A DNA stretch of 64,000 nt from Allodiplogaster sudhausi (Eukaryota > Nematoda > Chromadorea > Rhabditida > Diplogasteridae). The stretch covers positions 2,003,501 through 2,067,500 of the forward strand of contig CALZFC010000032.1 in assembly GCA_945643635.1 (NCBI GenBank), written 5' to 3'. The translations under genes and the position numbers were made by a program. A model generated the notes under the pieces. It had not been told where the DNA came from. It did no database searches and saw nothing but the letters and a program-made list of their open reading frames with translations. This document shows, piece by piece, positions 1 through 11,307 of this stretch (positions are counted from its first letter, which is position 1; each line of letters starts with the position of its first letter).

Positions 1-518
1 GTGCACAAGGAAGGAATCTTTACGTATATTTACACCAACATAATTCACACCATATTTTAGTGAATATTTCGCACTTCAAAAAAAAAAAATTTTTTTGTAC
101 CTTGAAATGTTCCGAATTTATGGAACTACTAAAACGTAGAATCCAACTCGGTGTAGATAAAAGATAAAGAGACGTGAAGCGTGCGACTTGTTACGCTCAT
201 TGTTGTAATTATTCATTACTAACTTTTTTTTTCTGTTGATCTCCTGATGGAAGTCAAGTCTTTGTCAAATTCCGCGCGACATCAAAGCCGCTGCTGTGAA
301 CAACACTCCATAAGCAGTTGTTGGGCGGAAAGTTGGCTAGCTATCTGTGTTGGCGATGGATTAAACGGTTAATTTATTTTGATATTATTTATCTCTGTTT
401 CTTATGCTCGCTAATTGTAGGCGATAAATTAAATGCTTAAATATTTTTTTTCCGAATTATTTAACTATTTCTATCTTGCTTGCAATTAAAAGTGTTCTTT
501 CATACAGCTATCTTAACA
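1..518. other. Unassigned AT-rich flank
   Basis: No coding exon, RNA gene or repeat array is recognisable here. The part near 290-400 resembles 7670-7780 (same wording around 'gttgttgggcggaaagt' / 'gttattgggcggaaagt'), so it belongs to the duplicated upstream flank of RPA-like copies A and B. Confidence 0.4.
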
Positions 519-572
519 TTCCTCATCGATCGCCTAACTTCTTCATGATATCTGATGACGGTAGAGATGACG
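519..572 (+). other. Conserved upstream block, copy A
   Basis: A block of about 54 bp containing cttcatgatatctgatgacg is nearly identical to 7847-7900 upstream of copy B. In both places a (CT)n tract follows at once. No frame is convincingly coding. It may be an untranslated exon, a regulatory block, or simply part of the duplicated unit. Confidence 0.5.
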
Positions 573-588
573 TACTCTCTCTCTCTTA

Positions 589-620
<32 letters not shown>

Positions 621-700
621 GCCTCACTATCTCTGTCTCTCTCTCCGTCTCACTATCTGTCCCATTTCGTCTCTTAATCATTCTCTCTCTCTCTCTCTCC

Positions 701-754
<54 letters not shown>

Positions 755-806
755 CTAGTCGAACTCTCTCCCTCTCTCTCTCCTTCTCTCTCTCCCTCTC
801 TCTCTT

Positions 807-880
<74 letters not shown>
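573..880. repeat. (CT)n microsatellite with interruptions
   Basis: An almost uninterrupted pyrimidine strand of CT dinucleotides with occasional CCT, CTTT, GT and TA interruptions. The Ser/Leu open frames here, and the Arg/Glu frames opposite, are artefacts of the dinucleotide repeat. Confidence 0.95.
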
Positions 881-882
<2 letters not shown>

Positions 883-884
883 AA

Positions 885-1075
885 TACATGTATCAATATT
901 TCGTAAGAAACCACTTTCTATCAATCGATGAACACGTGGCATGGAAAAACTGCAGTCATATGACCCGCAGCTGAAGTATAAAAAGATTCTATCTCTCTCC
1001 TCTCCTCCTCAGTTTTCCTTTTCATGTAGTTAAATGGCTGCTTCAAGAGAACGTAGGCAGGCACTAATTAATTCT
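885..1075 (+). promoter_or_regulatory. Putative core promoter and leader exon of RPA-like copy A
   Basis: Contains an E-box CACGTG near 931, a TATA box TATAAAAAG at 977-985 and an initiator-like TCAGTT about 30 bp downstream. A short leader with a possible splice donor (gaac|gtaggc) follows near 1050. The block aligns with 8156-8330 upstream of copy B and partly with 51810-52130 upstream of copy C, always in the same order and orientation. Conservation among three paralogues is the main support; the start site itself is inferred. Confidence 0.5.
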
Positions 1076-1179
1076 ACTTATTAATTTCGGTAACAACATC
1101 AATTTATTATGGACAAAAATCTACTGTCCCCTTTCACTCGCTAATTGTAAGATGTTGATATTTTACTTGTCTGTGCAGA

Positions 1180-1342
1180 AGCTTCTCCTCACTGACAGAT
1201 GGTGGAATGGCGATAACAGAAAATATCCGAACTATATTTTCCTTCTCTCTCGGTTTCTCCCTCCCTCTCTCTATCTGTCACTCTCTCTTCTTCTCTCGGT
1301 CTCTTCTCTCTGACTCTATCACTCTTACTTTATGTCCATCTA

Positions 1343-1383
<41 letters not shown>

Positions 1384-1604
1384 CCTCTCCAACCCAGTCT
1401 TTATCTCACTTTTCTCGCCATCTCACTTCCTCTGTTTCTCCGTTTCGTCTCATAAAACGAGTTATTCTCTTTCACTCCTGGTCAGGGCGCGTTCTTTCCC
1501 GCACCATTTTTTTTTAAATCTCTTCCGCTGTCACATCTTTATTTCTCTCTCTCTCTCTCGCTATCTCTCTCTCTCTTGCTATCTCTCTCTTTCTCTCTTT
1601 CTCC

Positions 1605-1640
<36 letters not shown>

Positions 1641-1960
1641 AGTTCTCTTCATATTCGATATTAGCTTGCCTATTTCTCAACAAAGAACGGGTGACTCATC
1701 ATGGGATCTTTCAGATTGCGCTGCTGATAATGGTATACTTGAAGGTTGGGAGAGAAGAGAGAGGGACAAAGAAAGTGAGAAAGAGCGCGCGCGAAAGAGA
1801 GAGAGGGAGAGAGAGAGAGAGAGAGGGCGGGATAGAGAGGGATTGGGAGAAGAGAGAGAGGAACCAAAGCCGATTTTCATCGTAGGATTCAGATCTTGCT
1901 CCCAGGATGACGGATATTCCTGTCGCCAACTCACCATGTAACTCCATGACGATATTTAAA
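1180..1960 (+). other. Duplicated leader region between promoter and first coding exon, copy A
   Basis: Unique blocks (about 1185-1240, 1650-1745 and 1860-1950) are interspersed with (CT)n and (GA)n tracts. The same blocks occur in order upstream of copy B (8420-8480, 8995-9100, 9265-9340) and in part upstream of copy C (52205-52265, 52355-52430, 52500-52540). One shared word is gactcatcatgg. No consistent reading frame is conserved, so these look like untranslated exon or intron sequence. Confidence 0.45.
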
Positions 1961-1975
1961 AAAAAATCGACGAAT

Positions 1976-2520
1976 TATTTATTTAATTTATTCACTGTTC
2001 GAGTGTGCTTACAAGCGTAAAGGGCGGGGAGACCGCGAAGCGCCCGCGCCGCGGATCTCCTCTCCTCTCCATATATACACATATTTATGTATGTTATCTG
2101 ATCTAATCCCTCATTCTGCAAACTGAAACCATTGATACTCCGTTGATAAATCTTACAACATAAATATGTATGTATATTACTTGTGTGCAGTCTGATTGTT
2201 AGTGAATCCCGTCTCATTGGCATATCAAGCTCGTTGTGCTTCTTCTACTTTCCTACTAGGCAGTAACCGATGCATGTTTGTATGTACATATGTATGTATG
2301 TATGTTTGTATATCGTAGACCTAGGCTAACTTAATATAACGGTAACTTTGATACATATGTGTATATATGTATATATGTTCATACATATTCGAATTATCTT
2401 GCCAAAATTCAAGTACAAGGTTTTTAATGTTGAGGTTCGTGATCCTTAAATGGTGGCTCGAGATAAACAGGCATTTGAGGATATTGTCACGCACAAATAA
2501 CTCAACGTATCATTTGCAGA
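1976..2520. other. Intergenic/intronic, TATGTA-rich
   Basis: AT-rich sequence with clusters of ATACATATGTATG-type repeats near 2270-2380. Nothing coding is recognised until the splice-acceptor-like tgcag at 2516-2520, just before the first coding exon of copy A. Confidence 0.4.
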
Positions 2521-2580
2521 GCACAAGAACATGGCGAAGTGTGATGTGCCGATTTCTTCGATTCCATCCTGTGGCGGAAG

Positions 2581-2850
2581 GTACTCTCTCTCTCTCTCAC
2601 TCTCTCTCACTATCTCTCTCTCTCTCTCACTCTCTCCCCCCCCCTCTCTCTCTCACTCTCTCACTCTCTCTCCCCCCTCTCTCTCACTCTCTCTTTCTCT
2701 CACTCTCCCCCTCTCTCTCTCACTCTCTCTCTCTCCCTCTCTCTCACTCACGCTCTCTCTCACTCACTCTCTCCCACTCTCTCTCTCACTCTCTCACTCT
2801 CTTTCTCTCTATCTCTCTTTCTCTCAGTCTCTATTTCCCCCTCTCTCTAT
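2581..2850. repeat. (CT)n tract inside intron 1 of copy A
   Basis: A CT-rich run starts directly at the splice donor (AG|GTACTCTCTCTC). A matching but shorter tract follows the same donor in copy B at 9704. A (GA)n run lies near 2970-3015. Confidence 0.9.
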
Positions 2851-3281
2851 ATTTCCACGTTTTCTAGCTACATATATACATACTTTAGTGATTCTCTCAA
2901 GAAATGTATTACTTCAAACTAAATGATTTCTCGCACTCCACAAGAGATTAGGAGATGGAAAAAGGGAGAACAGAGAGAGAGAGAGGGCTGCGAGAGATAG
3001 AGAGAGAGAGAGAGATGGATAAATATAAAGAAAATAAATGACAGATACAAAATCCTTTTTTTCATTTTCTTAACCATAAGGATATTTCTTCACATGTATT
3101 TCTTTAGGGTCAATATTTTACTATTTTACAGATCACCGAATGCAGTGAGAGCGAGGTGCTCGAGCTGCCGAAACGTTTCTTGCACACGGCTCCGCTCAAG
3201 ATTGCGGAAGCAGTCAAGCTCAAGGAAATGACCACTTGTGACGTCATGGGTGTCATCACAAGGGTTGGGCCTCTCAGGCAG

Positions 3282-3313
3282 GTTAGAAAACTCTCTCTCT
3301 CTATCTCTCTCCT

Positions 3314-3356
<43 letters not shown>

Positions 3357-3388
3357 TTCTGTTTCTCTTTCTGTTTCTCTTTCTCTCA

Positions 3389-3422
<34 letters not shown>

Positions 3423-3500
3423 ATCTCTATCTCTGTCTCATTATCTCTCTCTCTCTCACTTTACTTTTTCTCTCTCTTTTACTCTCTTACTCTTTGCTGC
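3282..3500. repeat. (CT)n tract inside the DBD-B intron of copy A
   Basis: A CT-rich run begins about 10 bp after the donor at 3282. The homologous introns of copy B (from 11525) and copy C (from 52781) carry the same kind of tract at the same place. Confidence 0.9.
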
Positions 3501-3899
3501 AGTTTTCTTTTACTTTACTCTCTGCTCATGGTCTATTGCAGTTACATTTGCCTCATTGAAACAAAATTCGAGGTATTCTCGAACAAGCACCAAAGATTCT
3601 ATACACTTCGAGAGTTGTCAGTTCTCGACTCCTCCAAGTCGATGGTTGGATTTAATATCGTTTTTTTATATGTTGATTATATATAAATACTTATTGACGA
3701 TTTCCTTTCTCGAGGTCGACCTCGTCATATGGGAGGACAAGGCGAGGAGCTTCAGTGGCCGAGACGCTGGCATCGTTCTCTACGCTCACGTTAGATGTTT
3801 TGGAAGCAATTTACATAATGTCTCTCATAGAAATGTAACGGGCGAGCATAAGAATTACCACTTTTGTGTACGTAAATAATATTAAGTTAAGTTAAATTT

Positions 3900-4740
3900 T
3901 GTCGAATTACTTTCTGACAATGTTTTCCTTGCTCTTTTCCAGTTTTGCATGAATTGGAGTGCAAAAAATTGGTAGTTAACTTAAAAAAAAAATATATATA
4001 TATATTTTTCTTCTAGCCTGTTATCCTTCTCTAATTAAGCATTGCAGGGAGTATTGAAATAAGCCATCAAAATACTTGACCCGAATTTCACGACGAGATA
4101 TCATGGAATAATAAAAAATAGTTGAAATGAATTACTTTTCAAGCGCTTTTTCCTCTCCTTCATGAGAGGAAAATAACACAACAAAAAGCTAGAATAAAAA
4201 CGTACATATTTAAAAATTAGGCTTTGATTTTTTTCTCCTTTCCTTTAAAGGAGGCGAAAACTCATTTTTTTGCCATAAGGATGATTCTATGAATATGTCC
4301 GGATTGAGCTTGCGAAAGCATCAGCAAAAATTCAATTTACTAAACTAAAAGTTAGAGGAGTAATTTGCATCTGAAAAGAGTCGCCTGATCATGAGGGAAA
4401 TATTAGTGATTATACAGAACTTTAAATTTAACATCAGTCCCCTGACCAAATTACGGTCAAATGGATTGACGAGAATATCATGACCGAAAAACGTGAAATT
4501 CCGACGTTCGGCCGTAAAATATATACCGGAATATTCATGATACACCAAACGGACGCAAACCGTCAATTTTAAATCGCCGAATAAAACGCATGTTTTACGA
4601 GAAAAGGTTTCGAAGCAACGATCTTGGCAAATTGCCAGGATCACGTTGCCAAAATGTATCGTACTATAAGATCGGCCATTTCGTGCTAGGAGTTTCCGAG
4701 TTTAAGCCTCCTTTAAGGGAAAAACTTATGTATAAGAGAA
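3900..4740. other. Extra sequence in the last intron of copy A
   Basis: This intron (3790-4767) is about 980 bp, against 200 bp in copy B and about 360 bp in copy C. It therefore holds at least 600 bp of added sequence. On the minus strand a 99-codon open frame spans 4345-4644 with no recognisable motif. I see no clear terminal repeats, so this could be an old insertion. Confidence 0.3.
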
Positions 4741-4905
4741 AATTCATAGAAACCTTTAAAAATTAAGAATTGCCTTTGGAATCGCTACGGCGACTTCACA
4801 CTCTGGTGGACGGGTCGAATCGAGAAGTCGCCCCAGACTCAAGAAGCGGACGAGCTTCTCGCCTGGTACAGGAAAGAGGGCGTCCACGTTCACGCTCGTC
4901 TTTAA

Positions 4906-5192
4906 TCTGCCCTTTTCTGCCTCGGGCTCGATGATTTTTATTATGTTTTTTTCTCATCAAAATGATTTGTCTCCTCTTCTAGAAGGGAAAACTTTCTTTG
5001 ATTTTAATTTGCGATTAGAAGTTTCTTCTGTTATTGTGTGATGGCTGTGCCAAGTTTGTAATTTTTCTCCGTCGTTTTAAATTGTGTGAAGCACTCGAGC
5101 ACTGCGGTGACAAAATCAATTTTAGCCTGTAAAAGATACTGAGACTTTCTTGTAACATCAGATAAAGTCATGTTAATTATAACTACTACATA
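4906..5192. other. 3' flank of copy A
   Basis: AT-rich 3' flank. The stretch 4920-5150 (ctcgggctcgatgatttt and following) resembles 12660-12940 downstream of copy B, so it is part of the duplicated unit and includes the probable 3' UTR. Confidence 0.4.
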
Positions 5193-7000
5193 CAGTACGG
5201 CTCAGCGGCCAGGGGTCTCGGCTATAGCGGCTATAGCGGCCGCGTGCCAAAGAGGCCAAGCGAAATTAAGCCATTTAAGATTTTTATTTTCAGAATTCGT
5301 TATTATTTTTGTGTTCAGGGTAACTTGCTGCTTCGATTAAGCTCAAAAACTTTATAAAGTGATGCATATTAGCGAAAATAGAAAATCTTGTAAAATTTAT
5401 GGTGCAGTAACACCTCAATTCGTAGTGTGTGCGTGTGCCATCGTTTCAGTGAAATTTATTAAGGCAGTTGCATGAACAACATTACTTTAACTCACATTTA
5501 CAGACTTCCTTTAGTATCCTTTTGTCTTATCAATTGACTTTTTAACGCATCAAGTGATAAAGGTTGCCAAAAAAACCTAGCAAAAAAACTGCAAAAATGT
5601 AGCTCAAAAGAGGAACCGAACACATGCACTTCTCCCAATGTGCAGAGAAGCATGCCAATGCTCTATCCATACTCGTTCTTACTCTAAACAATTTTAGTAA
5701 GCATCTTGACGCTATTTTTAGGTACTGTCTACTTGACAGTACAACCAAAAAAATTCCATGGCATCCGCAGTGTTCTGTTCTCACGATCGCTCTGCACAGA
5801 GCATTTGGTGAGCCGCTTAGCTGACATAGACTAGCATACACTCTCAAAACGCCGGCCACAATAGGGTGCGCGCCTTGCTGAACAGTTTCTTCTTTTCGAT
5901 TCCATCACGGTCAGGGCGACCGCGGCGAAGCTCTGTCAAAAAATATTTATAAATGGCGCGAAAATTTAATATTTTTGAATTTGGTTGGGTATTCACCTGA
6001 AATAATTCTGACCAGCCTGTTTGGATCTGAATTCTGCTTATGCTTTCGAATGAAATGTACTGGGTGTGGCAGACAAGATTTCCGTTGTGATGAATACAAT
6101 GGCAAAAGTACGAAGTCCACCCAGCCACGATGCAAAAGCATCATGGCTGGGTGGTTGTGTTACACACAATCGACATAACTGGCAGTGGTTCGGTTCCGTC
6201 ACGTACCAAAATGTTTTGCCCATTTTAGTTTGGGGAAACTTCTTTTGATTTCCTTTAGCTTTTTCTTGGAAAGCCTCATGATGGAAATATTTCAGCAGGT
6301 CACCCAATCGAATTCAAACATCTTATATTTTCGAGCCAATCTAAATATTTTTGGTAATGCTCATCCGCGGTCCCAAGATGTGATCCAAATGCTCTGTGAA
6401 AAGCGATCGTGAGAAAAGAACACTGCGGATGCCATGGAATTTTTGTGGCTGGACTGTCAAGTAGACAGTACCTAAAAATAGCGTCAAGATGCTTACTAAA
6501 ATTGTTTAGGGTAAGAACGAGTCTGGATAGAGCATTGGCATGCTTCTCTGCACATTGGGAGAAGTGCTTGTGTTCGGTCCCTCTTTTGAGCTACATTTTT
6601 GCAGTTTTTTTGCTAGGTTTTTTTTTTTCCTTTATCACTTGATGCGTTAAAAAGTCAATTGATAAGACAAAAGGATACTAAAAGGAAGTCTGTAAATGTA
6701 AGTTAAAGTAATGCTGTTCATGCAACTGCCTTAATAAATTTCACTGAAACGATGGCACACGCACACACTACGAATTGAGGTGTTACTGCACCAGTAATTT
6801 TACAAGATTTTCTATTTTCGCTAATATGCATCACTTTATAAAGTTTTTGAGCTTAATCGAAGCAGCAAGTTACCCTGAACACAAAAATAACAACGAATTC
6901 TGACAATAAAAATCTTAAATGGCTTAATTTCGCTTGGCCTCTTTGGCACGCGGCCGCTATAGCCGCTATAGCAGAGACCCCTGGCCGCTGAGCCGTACTG
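5193..7000. mobile_element. Foldback-type non-autonomous DNA transposon, 1.8 kb
   Basis: Two long arms are inverted copies of each other: about 5193-5815 and about 6380-7000. The ends are perfect inverted repeats starting CAGTACGGCTCAGCGGCCAG. The outermost bases are flanked by TA on both sides (5191-5192 and 7001-7002). TA duplication plus a CAGT terminus is typical of Tc1/mariner-like elements, which is the basis for that tentative assignment. Near each end is a GC-rich ctatagcgg motif repeated twice. The 560 bp centre encodes nothing recognisable and holds a small hairpin. Open frames in the arms appear on both strands as mirror images and are not genes. Confidence 0.85.
6117..6154. repeat. 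Hairpin inside the foldback element
   Basis: A 17 bp inverted repeat with one mismatch (CCACCCAGCCACGATGC and its complement) surrounds a 4 bp AAAA loop. It sits in the unique centre of the 5193-7000 element. Confidence 0.8.
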
Positions 7001-7002
7001 TA

Positions 7003-7846
7003 GATGCAAGTATAAATACTTAACAAAATTATGTCAGTAGTCTGTCGTAACAATCCTCTGTCCGGCATTCCGAATAGCATATTATTGCTTAATTAAAATT
7101 AGTTGAAAATGCCATTTATCTATGCAGCTGATGTGAAAATTTGCCTTGTTTTCATGTAGCAGATATCATTTTTCAGATCGGCCATTAAAAAAGTGGCAAT
7201 GTTTTGAGCCAGATCAAATAGAACACACCAATATACATATGTATGTTCTAGGTCCATGATTAATAGATAAGTTATAAACATACATATGTATTTGTTTGCA
7301 TATGCCGATCTATCCTCTTGACTCTTCGGCTGCTCTATTCTCAAACTACTTTATTCAGAGAACATGTGCAAGTATGCATACTCCCGATGACACCGACTTA
7401 TGATAAAAACAATTAAAAACCACCATATTTTATTGCATATTTCGCGCTTTTTTTTGAATAACTAAAACGAAAAAAAAGTCCAGCAATGATATGATGCAAA
7501 GCGTAGTACGTATTGTGATTGGAATTATACATGGCTTGTCCTTTCTTTCTGATAATCTCGGGAAGGCATCCTTGACTTTAACTTTAACTTTATTTACGGC
7601 ATGAGTAAATAATTCAGCACTTGGTAGATAATCCAACTCATTTTTTTTGCCTTTGACAAATTCCGCAAGAAATGAAAAACGCTAATGTCCATTCTAAGGG
7701 CTCTTGCCTGTATCCGTTATTGGGCGGAAAGTATGCTTGCTTACTGTTGACGAGAGATTAAAGGTTTAATTTTTTTCTTATTATTTAATCATTTCAATCT
7801 TGTTTAGATAAGTATTTGTACGCGACTGTATTCTGCAATCTTCGCA
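7003..7846. other. Unassigned AT-rich spacer
   Basis: No gene recognised. The right part (about 7670-7800) matches the flank at 290-480 and marks the start of the duplicated unit of copy B. Confidence 0.4.
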
Positions 7847-7900
7847 TTCCTCATCCCTCGCCTAGCTTCTTCATGATATCTGATGACGGCAGAGATGACG
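7847..7900 (+). other. Conserved upstream block, copy B
   Basis: Near-identical to 519-572 and in the same relation to the promoter-like block downstream; see that entry for the alternatives. Confidence 0.5.
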
Positions 7901-8155
7901 TATTCTATCTCTCTCTCTCTCTTTTTCTCTCTCTCCCTCTATCCCTCCTTCTCAGTTCTCTCCCGTTTCGTCCATTATTGTTAGTCGTTCTCTCTCTCTC
8001 TGTCTCTCAGTCCCTCCCACTATCTCTCCCATTTCGTCTCCTATGTAGTCATTCTCTCTCTTGCTAGCGGAAAACTGTCTCTTCCTTCTCTATACCGTTT
8101 CTACTCTCTCCGTCGCACAATTTATCCCCGGTTCATGTCTCTCACTTCTCTCTAC

Positions 8156-8330
8156 ATGCATCAATATTTCGCAAGAAAACACTTTCTATCAATCAATGAA
8201 CACGTGGTACGAAAAAAGCCGCAGTCACAAGAGCTGCAGCTGCAGTATAAGAAGGACTCTTTCCCTCTCTTCTCGTATTCAATTTTCCTTTTCTTGTAGT
8301 TAGAGAGCTCCTTCAAGAGAACGTAGGCTG
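8156..8330 (+). promoter_or_regulatory. Putative core promoter and leader of RPA-like copy B
   Basis: Aligns with 885-1075. It has the CACGTG E-box near 8199, a TATA box TATAAGAAG at 8246-8254 and an initiator-like TCAATTTT about 30 bp downstream. The leader contains the same possible donor (gaac|gtaggc). This is the best-preserved promoter of the three copies. Confidence 0.5.
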
Positions 8331-8419
8331 ATGCTAATTAATTATACTAATTAATTTCGGTAAAAACATCTATTTATTACGGAAAAATCTCTCGCTAGGA
8401 TGTTGATATTTTACTTATT

Positions 8420-8694
8420 GATGCAGAACGTTCTTCTTGCTGACAGATGGTGGAAGGCGATAATAGATAATATCCTAACTATGTATATATTCTCTCTCTC
8501 TTACTCCCTCTCTCTCTCTCTCTCTCTCTCTGCCTCTCTCTCCTTCCTGGCCCTTGCCAGTCTTCATCTCAATTTCCTCTCCAACTCTCTCCCTCGCTCT
8601 CATTCTTACATCAGTTTCTCCTTCGTATCTTACTCTCACTCGTCACTGAAATGTTTCTGTCTCTACCTCTGCAGAGGGTGGCATGCTACACCTC

Positions 8695-8739
<45 letters not shown>

Positions 8740-8950
8740 GTCTTCTCTTCCTCCCGTACTTTCTCTCTCCTTCTCTCTCTCCCTTCCTCATGACCCTTCC
8801 CAGTCTTTATCTCCCATTTCTCTCCATCTCTCTCTCTCCGTGTTCGCCCTTTCCTGATTAATTTCTGTCACTACCTCTTTCTCATCACTCTCTCAATCTC
8901 TCTCTCTCTCTCTTTCTCTCTCTTTCACTCTGTCTGGCACTCTCTCTCCT

Positions 8951-8983
<33 letters not shown>

Positions 8984-9640
8984 TCTTGTGCTATTCTCCA
9001 TTAGCTTACCTATTTCGCAACACCGAACGGCTGACTCATCATGGGAAAGCTTCCAGAAATTAGATCGCGCTGGTGATAATGATGTACTTGAAGTTTGAGG
9101 GAGGAGAGAAAGAGAGAGATGAGCGAGAGAAAGAGAGAGAAAAGAGAGAGAGAGAGAGCGAGACAGAAGAGAGAGGAGAGGTGAGAGAGAGAGCGAGACA
9201 GAAGAGAGAGGAGAGGTGAGAGAGAGAGCGAGAGAGAGAGAAAGAGAGAGAGAGAGCGAGAGAAACAAGCCCATTCGTTCAATCCGCATCCGGGCTTGCT
9301 CCCATGATGACAAAACATGCTTGTTGCTAACTCTACCATCTAAATAAATGTTCAAGTCCACCTGTGCATCGTTGCTCGAATTCGACTTCTTTTTCATTCT
9401 TCTTGCCTTGAAAGTGATTATGAAATTTTCGCGTTGTTCTAATTGTGAGATGCTCTCATAAAGGAGAAAAACACTTTTGAACTCGCGCCAAGTGCGAGAG
9501 AGCATGTGATTTAGAGAGACGCAGACGCCGATTACCATTGTCTGTAAAATTGAAATAAATTGGAGTTGATTATTGTTCTCCTGTAAGAAATTTTGGTCAT
9601 GACCATAATTCAATTTAACATTTATAATTCAGTTATTACA
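8420..9640 (+). other. Leader region of copy B with (CT)n/(GA)n tracts
   Basis: Conserved unique blocks shared with copy A are embedded in (CT)n tracts (8490-8540, 8695-8740, 8895-8985) and a (GA)n tract (9100-9265). The sequence at 9340-9610 is unique to this copy. A splice acceptor attacag ends at 9641, just before the first coding exon. Confidence 0.45.
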
Positions 9641-9644
9641 GAAA

Positions 9645-11234
9645 ATGGCCAAGTTGTGCTGCTGTGAAGTGCCGATCGGCTCCCTCCCTAACAGCAACGG
9701 AAGGTACTCTGAACAAACACTCTTTTTCTCTCGCACCATCTCTCCCCTCTATCTCCCTCGCTCTCTTTCTCTCTCTCTCTCCCTTGCCCTATCTTTCTAT
9801 CTCGCTCTCTGTTTCTCTTTTCTTCTCACTCCTAGCTCTCTCTCTCTCTCTCTCTGTTCGTATCTAAAATAGTATAATCTACATACTCTAAAATACATAT
9901 ATCTACGTTTTCTTGCAAGTTTTCCGATTTTCCATCGAAATGTATTCGAAATTAAAAGATTTCTTTCGACAGATATCTCTAACATGACTAGAGATGAAGA
10001 GAATGAGAGAGCGAATGAAAAGGAAGAGAACAGAGAAAAGATTGAGATTGAGAGGGAGAGAGAGCGGGAAAAAATAGAGAAAGAGATAGAGAGAGAAGAG
10101 AGAGAGAGGAAAGAGTGAAGAAGGAGAGCAAGAGAAGTAGAGAGATTGAGAGATAGAGAGATAGAGAGATAGAGAGATAGAGAGACAGAGAGATAGAGAG
10201 ATAGAGAGACAGAGAGATAGAGAGATAGAGAGACAGAGAGATAGAGAGATAGAGAGACAGAGAGACATGAAGATGGAGAGAGAAAATAGAATAAAATGGC
10301 AGATGCAACATCCGAGGCGTTGTCATCGAGAAAGACGATGAGATCCGCGTCGGCGTGAACAAAGACGCCGTCTTTAACTTCACCCTCCAGAACTGGTATA
10401 GCAAAAAGTGTAGAAATTATTTTGAAATTAACTAAAAACATATGAATAGCAGAAAATTGATTTTAAAATTATATTTTTTTTTAAAGTGGTTTTCTTTAAA
10501 ACGTATGAAGTGATGGCCAAGAAAGCCATCTAAGCAGGAAAAAAATCGGTATGTACATAGATGCAAAAAATGATAATCATGAATGAGAAAAGCGAGAGAG
10601 AGAGAGAGAGAGAGAGAGAGGAAGAGAGAGAGAGAGAGAGATAAGAAACAACAGTATGTAGAATATTACGAGAAGCGTGTATTTTTAAAATTAATAATTT
10701 TCATGCGTGTTTCCCTTTAAAGTTCGGTGAAAGCAATTGACTGGTATTAGATCTTTAATTTATTTTTTACGTCATTTTAAGCTGGGGCGAGACGGTGCGA
10801 GCGGTTGCTTTCAACGACGTCGCGAGGCTCATCTTCGATCGCCTTCAAATTGGAGCGGTCAGACGGAGAATTTATCAGATGGCGCAAAGCATTACTCAAA
10901 AAAAGGAGAGAGAAAATTTTGTATACTCCTGTATTTTTAACTTTTACATACATATGTACATATATGTATGCTTATCTTGATTGCTCTGAACACTTCGAAA
11001 TGTATGTACATATGTATGTATGTACATACATGGATATGCAACATATTCATAATTCCCCTTCCACAGACGTACCAGTTCGCCGACATCTCTATTTCGCCGC
11101 TGGACGACCTTTTCAACACCACCGCCTTTGGAGTTCAACTCGTTATCCGGAATCAAATTCTGGTTTTCTTTTATGCATTATGCATACTATATATAAATAC
11201 GTACCTACATAACTGATATATATATATATATATG

Positions 11235-11307
<73 letters not shown>

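Larger units (their letters stand above)
2531..4905 (+). pseudogene. RPA1-like OB-fold gene, copy A (DBD-A exons deleted)
   Basis: Exons readable by alignment to copy B are 2531-2580, 3132-3281, 3573-3644, 3715-3789 and 4768-4905 (TAA). They encode a PISSIPS start like the PIASL start of RPA1 DNA-binding domain A, then the DBD-B segment (CDVMGVITRVGPLRQ, LVIWEDKARSFSG, NCLWNRYGDF). Human RPA1 has the matching DVIGICKS and TLWGEDADKF motifs. The three DBD-A exons present in copy B (10303-11141) are missing. The remaining exon 1 ends in phase 2 while the next exon begins in phase 0, so a direct splice would shift frame. I therefore call it broken, though exons 3132-4905 remain open and could be expressed from another start. 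No zinc-finger DBD-C follows, as in copies B and C. Confidence 0.6.

Noticed and set aside
476..942. Long Ser/Leu and Arg/Glu open frames across CT and GA tracts (also at 2367-2926, 8885-9613, 9797-10441, 49739-50058, 56694-57050, 62434-63129, 63191-63973)
   Set aside because: They consist of translated CT or GA dinucleotides, have no conserved residues between paralogous loci, and splice donors sit at their edges.
4345..4644. 99-codon minus-strand frame in the last intron of RPA-like copy A
   Set aside because: No motif, no splice context, and absent from copies B and C. It could be part of an inserted element but is not supported as a gene.
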